A stretch of DNA of 10,931 nt from an uncultured Rhodovulum sp. (lineage in GTDB: Bacteria; Pseudomonadota; Alphaproteobacteria; Rhodobacterales; Rhodobacteraceae). Within the stretch, counting starts at the first letter, position 1. Every line of letters begins with the position of its first letter. The stretch covers positions 1-10,931 of the forward strand of contig CAMIMK010000078.1 of NCBI GenBank assembly GCA_946221765.1, given 5' to 3'. Positions 6,378 through 10,931 of the stretch are shown here, piece after piece. The notes under the pieces are model-generated. The model was not told the origin of the DNA and did no database searches. It saw only the letters and a program-made list of their open reading frames with translations. Position numbers and translations under genes: made by a program.

Positions 6378-7918
6378 TGCACTGCCTCCCCTGCGCGGCC
6401 CTTCACGATCAGGCCCATGATCCGTTCCTGGGTTGCCTCCGCGGCGCCCAGTTCACCGACCAGCGCCCCCTCGTTCATCACGTAGATCCGGTCGCACATG
6501 CCGAGGAGCTCCGGCATCTCGGACGAGATCATCAGCACGCCCTTCCCGCTCGCGGCGAGCTCGTTGATGATCCCGTAGATCTCGAACTTCGCCCCGACGT
6601 CGATGCCGCGGGTCGGCTCGTCGAGGATGAGCACCTCGGGCCCGGTGAAGAGCCACTTGGCGAGCACCACCTTCTGCTGGTTGCCGCCCGAGAGGTTCAT
6701 TGTCTTCTGGTGGACGCTCGGCGTGCGGATGCGGAGCGCCTTGCGATAGTCCTCGGCTACCTTGCGCTCGGCGCCGGTGTCGAGCACCGCCCGCTCCGAG
6801 ACCTTCTCCAGCGCGGCAAGGGTCACGTTGCGGGTGATGGTGTCCTCCAGGATCAGGCCGAGCCCCTTGCGGTCCTCGGTGACATAGGCGAGCCCGCCGT
6901 CGACGGCCGCCCGGACGCTGGAGAGATCGAGCGGCTGGCCGCGCAGGGTGGCGCGGCCGGAGATGTCGCGGCCATAGCTCCGGCCGAAGAGGCTCATGGC
7001 AAGCTCGGTCCGCCCCGAGCCCATCAGCCCGGCGATGCCCACCACCTCGCCGGCGCGGACGTGGAAGGCGGCGTCGCGGATCATCTGGCGCCCGACCTGC
7101 TCGGGATGCCAGACATTCCAGCCCGAGACCTCGAGCAGGATGTCGCCCACCGGCACGTCGCGGGGCGGATAACGGTGGGCCATGTCGCGGCCCACCATCT
7201 CGCGGATGATGCGCTCCTCGCTGATCGGCGCCTCGCGGATGTCCATCGTCGAGACGGTCGCGCCGTCGCGGATCACGGTGACGCTGTCGGCGATCTCGCG
7301 GATCTCGTTCAGCTTGTGGCTGATGATGATGCAGGCGATGCCCTGCGCCCGGAATTCCTTGAGGAGCTCCAGCAGCGCGCGGCTGTCGTTCTCCTGCAGG
7401 CTCGCGGTCGGCTCGTCGAGGATCAGCAGCCGCACGTCCTTGGCGAGCGCCTTGGCGATCTCCACGAGCTGCTGCTTGCCGACGCCGAGCTTGCCCACCG
7501 GCGTCGTCGGCAGTTCCCGGAGACCGACCTTGGCCAGGAGCGCCCGGGCCCGCGAGAAGGTCTCGGGCCAGTCGATCACCCCGCGGGAGGTCGTCACCTC
7601 GTTGCCGAGAAAGATGTTCTCGGCGATCGAGAGCAGCGGCACCAGCGCCAGTTCCTGGTGGATGATGATGATCCCCTCGGCCTCGCTGTCGGAGATCGAG
7701 CGGAAGGCCATCGGCCGGCCCTCGTAGAGGATATCTCCCTCGTAGCTGCCATGCGGATAAACCCCGCTCAGCACCTTCATCAGCGTCGACTTGCCCGCGC
7801 CATTCTCGCCGCAGATCGCGTGGATCTCGCCAGGCCGCACGCTCAGGTTGACGTTGTCGAGTGCCTTGACGCCCGGGAACGTCTTGGTGATGCCGCGCAT
7901 CTCCAGAATTGCCGTCAT
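6374..7918 (-). CDS. gguA: Multiple-monosaccharide ABC transporter ATP-binding protein (GguA/MmsA type)
   Basis: 514 aa double ABC ATPase that powers sugar import. Domain 1 has Walker A GENGAGKST (37-45), Q-loop IIHQE (85-89), signature LGVGKQQ (144-150), Walker B LLILDEP (164-170) and switch His in IISHKL (198-203). Domain 2 has the degenerate Walker A GLMGSGRTE (297-305, Arg for the catalytic Lys), intact signature LSGGNQQK (409-416) and Walker B VLILDEPTRGID (429-440). This one-good, one-degenerate pattern is normal for RbsA/XylG/MmsA proteins. Domain 1 has Lys148 where Gln is usual in the signature. The ATG at 7918 is preceded by a GGGGGGAGGG run ending 2 nt upstream. It follows chvE after 57 bp containing a hairpin and overlaps gguB. 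Confidence 0.94.
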   Translation of the reverse strand: MTAILEMRGITKTFPGVKALDNVNLSVRPGEIHAICGENGAGKSTLMKVLSGVYPHGSYEGDILYEGRPMAFRSISDSEAEGIIIIHQELALVPLLSIAENIFLGNEVTTSRGVIDWPETFSRARALLAKVGLRELPTTPVGKLGVGKQQLVEIAKALAKDVRLLILDEPTASLQENDSRALLELLKEFRAQGIACIIISHKLNEIREIADSVTVIRDGATVSTMDIREAPISEERIIREMVGRDMAHRYPPRDVPVGDILLEVSGWNVWHPEQVGRQMIRDAAFHVRAGEVVGIAGLMGSGRTELAMSLFGRSYGRDISGRATLRGQPLDLSSVRAAVDGGLAYVTEDRKGLGLILEDTITRNVTLAALEKVSERAVLDTGAERKVAEDYRKALRIRTPSVHQKTMNLSGGNQQKVVLAKWLFTGPEVLILDEPTRGIDVGAKFEIYGIINELAASGKGVLMISSEMPELLGMCDRIYVMNEGALVGELGAAEATQERIMGLIVKGRAGEAVQ

Positions 7919-7941
7919 GACCCTCCCCCCAAGGATGACTG

Positions 7942-7970
7942 CGGGCCGCCGGGACAGTCCCGGCGGCCCG
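7942..7970 (-). repeat. Perfect intercistronic hairpin between chvE and gguA
   Basis: CGGGCCGCCGGGA and TCCCGGCGGCCCG form a perfect 13-bp stem with a 3-nt loop, the strongest dyad I found in the window. It starts 5-6 bp after the chvE stop and ends 23 bp before the gguA ATG; no U-tract follows. In binding-protein transporter operons such hairpins commonly protect the binding-protein mRNA from 3' decay or cause partial termination, raising binding protein over permease. This role is inferred here. Confidence 0.75.
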
Positions 7971-7975
7971 GCCGG

Positions 7976-9040
7976 TCAGTTCACCTGGTCGGCGGTGTAG
8001 TAGCCCGAGCCGATGACGATCTGTTCCCAGTTCGTCGCATCGACCGGCACCGGCTTCAGCAGGAAGGAGGGCACGACCTTGACGCCGTTGTCATAGGTCT
8101 TGGTGTCGTTGATCTCCGGCTCGGAGCCCTGCAGCAGCGCGTCCACCATGCCCACGGTCACGCGCGCCAGTTCGCGGGTGTCCTTGAAGATCGTGGAATA
8201 CTGCTCGCCGGCCTTGATCGACTTGATCGACTGGACCTCGGCATCCTGCCCGGTGACGATCGGCATCTTCATGTCGCCGGAGCCGTAGCCGACGCCCTTC
8301 AGCGAGGACAGGATCCCGATCGACAGGCCGTCATAGGGCGAGAGCACGCCGTTCACCTGCTTGTCGGTGTAGCTGGCCGAGAGGATGTTATCCATGCGCG
8401 ACTGCGCCACCGCCGGATCCCAGCGCAGCGTGCCCACCGTCTCCATGCCGGTCTGGCCCGAGCCGATGACGATCGAGCCGTCGTCGATCATCGGCTGGAG
8501 GACGCTCATCGCGCCGTTGTAGAAGAAGAAGGCGTTGTTGTCGTCCGGGCTGCCGCCGAACAGCTCGACATTCCACGGCTTGGTGTCGGGGAAGCGTTCC
8601 TTCAGGCCCTTGACCAGGCTCTGGGCCTGCTCGACGCCCACCTGGAAATTGTCGAAGGTCGCGTAATAGTCGACGTTGGGCGAGCCCTTGATCAGCCGGT
8701 CATAGGCGATGACCTTGATGTCCGCCGCCGCCGCATTCTCCAGGGCATTCGTCAGCGTGGTGCCGTCGATCGAGGCGATGACCAGGACGTTGACGCCCTT
8801 GGTGATCATGTTCTCGATCTGGCTCAGCTGGTTCGGGATGTCGTCCTCGGCATACTGGAGATCGGTCTCGTAGCCGGCCTCCTTGAACTGCTTCACCATG
8901 GCATCGCCGTCCGAGATCCAGCGCGCCGAGGACTTGGTGGGCATCGCGATCCCGACGAGGCCCTTGTCCTGGGCCGGCGCGGCGGTGGCGAAGACAGCTG
9001 CGCAGAGCACAGCCGAAGCCGCGAGAAGTCCAAGTCTCAT
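7976..9040 (-). CDS. chvE: Periplasmic multiple-monosaccharide-binding protein, ChvE family
   Basis: 354 aa periplasmic sugar-binding protein (PBP type 1 fold). A Sec signal peptide (MRLGLLAASAVLCAAVFATAAPA) likely ends at A23-Q24, giving a mature QDKGLVGIAMPTKSSARWI start almost identical to Agrobacterium ChvE from memory. Other matching stretches are AEDDIPNQLSQIENM (64-78), VLVIASIDGTTL (85-96), IAYDRLI (111-117), YYATFDNFQVGV (125-136), LFGGSPDDNNAFFFY (160-174), LRWDPAVAQ (205-213), SPYDGLSIG (234-242), TGQDAE (263-268) and GEQYSTIFKDTREL (278-291). Known ChvE proteins bind glucose, galactose, arabinose, xylose and related sugars. The ATG at 9040 has GGGAGGA about 5-6 nt upstream; an in-frame ATG at 9082 would bury the signal peptide. 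The usual regulator gene gbpR is not in this window. Confidence 0.95.
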   Translation of the reverse strand: MRLGLLAASAVLCAAVFATAAPAQDKGLVGIAMPTKSSARWISDGDAMVKQFKEAGYETDLQYAEDDIPNQLSQIENMITKGVNVLVIASIDGTTLTNALENAAAADIKVIAYDRLIKGSPNVDYYATFDNFQVGVEQAQSLVKGLKERFPDTKPWNVELFGGSPDDNNAFFFYNGAMSVLQPMIDDGSIVIGSGQTGMETVGTLRWDPAVAQSRMDNILSASYTDKQVNGVLSPYDGLSIGILSSLKGVGYGSGDMKMPIVTGQDAEVQSIKSIKAGEQYSTIFKDTRELARVTVGMVDALLQGSEPEINDTKTYDNGVKVVPSFLLKPVPVDATNWEQIVIGSGYYTADQVN

Positions 9041-9119
9041 CCGTATCCTCCCTGACCGGTCCGGCACGTCTCCGCGGGCCATGTACCGATGCTTGTTACG
9101 TCAGATGTTCCGTCCGAAA

Positions 9120-9147
9120 GTCATATAGAGTGATTTTCAAAGGTCAA
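9120..9147 (-). promoter_or_regulatory. Probable sigma-70 promoter of chvE-gguAB
   Basis: Minus-strand TTGACC (9147..9142, 5/6 to -35) and TATGAC (9125..9120, 4/6 to -10) are 16 bp apart, within an A/T-rich island that stands out from the surrounding GC-rich DNA. Transcription would start near 9113, giving a leader of about 73 nt before the chvE ATG. Confidence 0.55.
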
Positions 9148-9221
9148 CGGGCGTGCCGGAGAGTTTGGCATGGCCCGCGACGGCTGACCAGCCATCTCGC
9201 ACGGCATGGTTGCCTGCGCCT

Positions 9222-9270
9222 CCCGAAACTCCCGCCCCGCCGCACGGGCGCATCCGCCGCGCCCGAAACT
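9222..9270. repeat. Direct repeat of CCCGAAACT
   Basis: The 9-mer CCCGAAACT occurs at 9222-9230 and 9262-9270, exactly 40 bp apart (about four helical turns), in otherwise featureless intergenic DNA. It could be a pair of protein sites or chance. Confidence 0.35.
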
Positions 9271-9311
9271 GAAACAGGATCAACGGCCTGCGTCGTGGGG
9301 GTCCAGACCCC

Positions 9312-9339
9312 GGCCTGCTGCCCCGGTGCAGGGCAGGCC
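9312..9339 (+). other. Bulged stem-loop upstream of uup
   Basis: GGCCTG-(CTG)-CCC pairs with GGG-CAGGCC, a 9-bp stem interrupted by a 3-nt bulge with a 7-nt loop. It ends directly before the putative uup -35 element, so on the plus strand it would not be in the uup mRNA. Significance is unclear in such GC-rich DNA. Confidence 0.25.
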
Positions 9340-9368
9340 TTGACGGCTGCGGGTCGGGGCCTTAGCTC
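9340..9368 (+). promoter_or_regulatory. Possible promoter of uup, predicting a leaderless mRNA
   Basis: TTGACG (9340-9345, 5/6 to -35) is followed after 17 bp by TAGCTC (9363-9368, only 2/6 to -10). The start point would fall at about 9374-9376, on the uup ATG itself. The -10 is poor, so the call is tentative. Confidence 0.3.
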
Positions 9369-9374
9369 GCGCCA

Positions 9375-10931
9375 ATGGCCGAGCCCCCCATCCTCACCCT
9401 TGCGGACATAACCCTCACCTTCGGCGGCGACCCGATCTTCGCGGGCGTCGATCTTGCCGTGCATCCGGGTGAACGGGTGGCGCTGGTCGGCCGGAACGGC
9501 TCGGGCAAGTCGACCCTGATGAAGATCATGGCCGGGCTCGTCGCCGCGGATGGCGGCACCCGCTTCATCCGGCCGGGGCTCAGCGTCGGCTACATGGCGC
9601 AGGACCCCGACCTCTCGGCATGGCCGAGTCTCGGCGCCTATGTGGCGGAGGGCCTGCCCGAATCCGAGGGCTGGCGGGCGGAGATGGCGATCGAGGGCAT
9701 CGGCCTGCGCGCCACGACCGCGCCGGCCGAGGCCTCCGGCGGCGAGCGGCGGCGCGCGGCGCTGGCCCGGATCATCACCGAGGCGCCGGACCTGATGCTG
9801 CTCGACGAGCCGACGAACCACCTCGACATCGCCGCCATCGCCTGGCTCGAGGCGCATCTGCGCGAGAGCCGCCGGGCCTTCGTCACCGTCAGCCACGACC
9901 GCGCCTTCCTGCGCACCCTGACCGACCGGACGATCTGGGTCGACCGCGGCGTCGCCCGCCGCCTCGACCGCGGCTTCGCGGCCTTCGAGGAATGGCGCGA
10001 CAAGACCTTCGAGGAAGAGGACGCCGCCCGCCACAAGCTCGACCGCTTCATCAAGGCCGAGGGCCGCTGGGCGGTCGAGGGCATCTCGGCCCGGCGCAAG
10101 CGCAACCAGGGCCGCGTCCGGCGCCTCGCCGACCTGCGCGCCGAACGCCGCGCCCAGATCCAGCGCACCGGCCCCGCGAAGATGGCCCTGACCACGGCCC
10201 AGCCCTCCGGCAAGCTGGTGGCCGAGGTCGAGGAGATCAGCAAGTCCTACGGCGGCCGCCCGATCCTGCGCGACTTCTCGCTCCGCATCCAGCGGGGCGA
10301 GCGGGTGGCGCTCGTCGGGCCGAACGGCGCGGGCAAGACGACGCTGCTCGAGATCCTGACCGGCCGCCGGACGCCGGACAGCGGCCGGGTCCGGCTCGGC
10401 AGCAACCTGCTGCCGGCCTATTTCGACCAGACCCGCGCCGCGCTGGACCCCGGCGCCAGCCTCTGGGAGACCCTGACCGGCGATGCCGCCGTCGGCGTCC
10501 GCGGCCGCAACGACCAGGTGATGGTCCGCGGCACGCCCCGCCATGTCATGGGCTATCTCAAGGAATTCCTCTTCGCCGAGGTCCAGGCCCGCGGCCCGGT
10601 CTCGGCCCTGTCGGGCGGCGAGAAGGCCCGGCTGCTCCTCGCGCTCCTGATGGCGCGTGAGAGCAACCTCCTCATCCTCGACGAGCCGACCAACGACCTC
10701 GACATCGAGACGCTGGACCTGCTGCAGGAACTGCTCGACGATTACGACGGCACGGTGCTGCTCGTCAGCCACGACCGCGACTTCATCGACCGGGTGGCGA
10801 CGACGACGATCGCCATGGAGGGCGACGGCGCCGCCACCGTCTATGCCGGCGGCTGGAGCGACTATCAGGCCCAGCGCGGCGAAGGCGCGGCGGCCGCCTC
10901 CGCCCCGCCCGCCCGGCCGGACCGGCCCAAG
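9375..10931 (+). CDS. uup: ABC-F family ATPase, Uup type (runs off right edge)
   Basis: 519 codons are open from the ATG at 9375 to the window end without a stop. It is a soluble tandem ABC ATPase with no membrane domain, of the ABC-F class that acts on the ribosome. ABC1 has Walker A GRNGSGKST (39-47), signature ASGGE (120-124), Walker B LMLLDEPTNHLD (140-151) and SHDR (173-176). The inter-domain linker at about 205-275 carries the Uup-typical ISARRKRNQGRVRRL. ABC2 has Walker A GPNGAGKTT (315-323), FDQTRAALDP, signature LSGGEKARLLLA (412-423), Walker B LILDEPTNDLD (433-443) and LLVSHDRDF. An Ala/Pro-rich stretch at the end leads toward the expected C-terminal coiled-coil region outside the window. 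An in-frame TAG at 9363 rules out earlier starts; no clear Shine-Dalgarno is present. ABC1 is short: only about 75 residues separate Walker A and signature. Confidence 0.93.
   Translation, partial: MAEPPILTLADITLTFGGDPIFAGVDLAVHPGERVALVGRNGSGKSTLMKIMAGLVAADGGTRFIRPGLSVGYMAQDPDLSAWPSLGAYVAEGLPESEGWRAEMAIEGIGLRATTAPAEASGGERRRAALARIITEAPDLMLLDEPTNHLDIAAIAWLEAHLRESRRAFVTVSHDRAFLRTLTDRTIWVDRGVARRLDRGFAAFEEWRDKTFEEEDAARHKLDRFIKAEGRWAVEGISARRKRNQGRVRRLADLRAERRAQIQRTGPAKMALTTAQPSGKLVAEVEEISKSYGGRPILRDFSLRIQRGERVALVGPNGAGKTTLLEILTGRRTPDSGRVRLGSNLLPAYFDQTRAALDPGASLWETLTGDAAVGVRGRNDQVMVRGTPRHVMGYLKEFLFAEVQARGPVSALSGGEKARLLLALLMARESNLLILDEPTNDLDIETLDLLQELLDDYDGTVLLVSHDRDFIDRVATTTIAMEGDGAATVYAGGWSDYQAQRGEGAAAASAPPARPDRPK

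Larger units (their letters stand above)
9041..9374. other. Divergent chvE/uup intergenic region
   Basis: 334 bp with no supportable gene. It holds the chvE leader and promoter on the left and a possible uup promoter on the right. Between them, from 9148 to 9339, I see only a 9-bp direct repeat (CCCGAAACT at 9222 and 9262), a 6-bp stem between the two copies (GGGCGC 9246-9251 with GCGCCC 9259-9264) and a bulged stem at 9312-9339. No tRNA-like or other RNA gene is recognisable. Room for a regulator site exists but no convincing operator dyad was found near the chvE promoter. Confidence 0.5.

Noticed and set aside
3510..6485. Plus-strand open frame of about 990 codons antisense to tsf, rpsB and gguB
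   Set aside because: It runs across three well-identified genes on the opposite strand and the intergenic gaps. The protein is Arg/His/Gly/Asp-rich with no recognisable domain, which is typical of a GC-rich shadow frame.
6454..7029. Degenerate second Walker A of GguA (Arg for Lys) as a damaging mutation
   Set aside because: GSGRTE in the second domain is normal for the RbsA/XylG/MmsA family.
7976..9040. ChvE as a lipoprotein because of a Cys in the signal peptide (residue 13)
   Set aside because: The residues before Cys (SAVL) do not make a lipobox, and the Cys lies in mid-hydrophobic core with a good signal peptidase I site later (APA-Q).
6710..9055. Plus-strand open frame of about 780 codons antisense to gguA and chvE
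   Set aside because: It covers two clear genes and the hairpin between them, and has low-complexity His/Arg/Asp/Leu composition. It is a GC-driven shadow.
9041..9082. N-terminal extension of chvE from the in-frame ATG at 9082
   Set aside because: It would place 14 charged residues before the signal peptide and ignore the strong Shine-Dalgarno before the ATG at 9040.
9148..9339. Small RNA or tRNA gene in the chvE-uup gap
   Set aside because: No cloverleaf or strong promoter-terminator pair could be seen; only short stems expected at this GC content.
9144..10772. Minus-strand open frame of about 540 codons antisense to uup
   Set aside because: It mirrors the uup coding frame and has no domain of its own. 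uup in the plus strand has complete tandem ABC motifs.

Overview
The window is a very GC-rich, gene-dense bacterial chromosome segment, most likely from an alphaproteobacterium and probably a Rhodobacterales-like one. Three things suggest this: the protein sequences of the translation and isoprenoid genes, a ChvE/GguAB-type sugar importer whose binding protein closely resembles Agrobacterium ChvE, and a compact Uup-type ABC-F protein. I see no mobile elements, phage genes, CRISPR arrays, tRNAs or rRNAs. The genus assignment is inference.

Layout. Positions 1-4919, all on the minus strand, hold the classic conserved cluster rpsB-tsf-pyrH-frr-uppS-cdsA-dxr, read from right to left. It contains ribosomal protein S2, elongation factor Ts, UMP kinase, ribosome recycling factor, undecaprenyl diphosphate synthase, CDP-diglyceride synthase and the first 71 bases of DXP reductoisomerase. 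Spacing is wide at rpsB/tsf (87 bp) and tsf/pyrH (193 bp). From pyrH on it is tight: 23 bp, then 39 bp, then ATGA and 8-bp overlaps. The two wide gaps carry hairpins and a possible internal promoter. Positions 4920-5174 hold the rpsB leader with a plausible sigma-70 promoter, and a strong hairpin that ends the upstream operon.

Positions 5175-9040, also minus strand, hold a three-gene sugar ABC importer operon. Its order is periplasmic binding protein (chvE), double-domain ATPase (gguA/mmsA) and permease (gguB/mmsB). A perfect 13-bp hairpin lies just after chvE, which fits higher expression of the binding protein than of the membrane parts. gguA and gguB overlap by GTGA. A good promoter sits about 80 bp upstream of chvE.

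Positions 9041-9374 are a 334-bp divergent intergenic region. From 9375 to the right edge, on the plus strand, runs a 3'-truncated uup gene (ABC-F ATPase) with no visible Shine-Dalgarno; its best promoter match would start transcription at or next to the ATG.

The genes are core housekeeping plus a well-known sugar uptake system. I found no sign of an undescribed multi-gene system. The points worth a second look are regulatory: intercistronic hairpins without U-tracts, a perfect inverted repeat on the putative pyrH promoter, a possibly leaderless uup mRNA, and a shortened first ABC domain in Uup.
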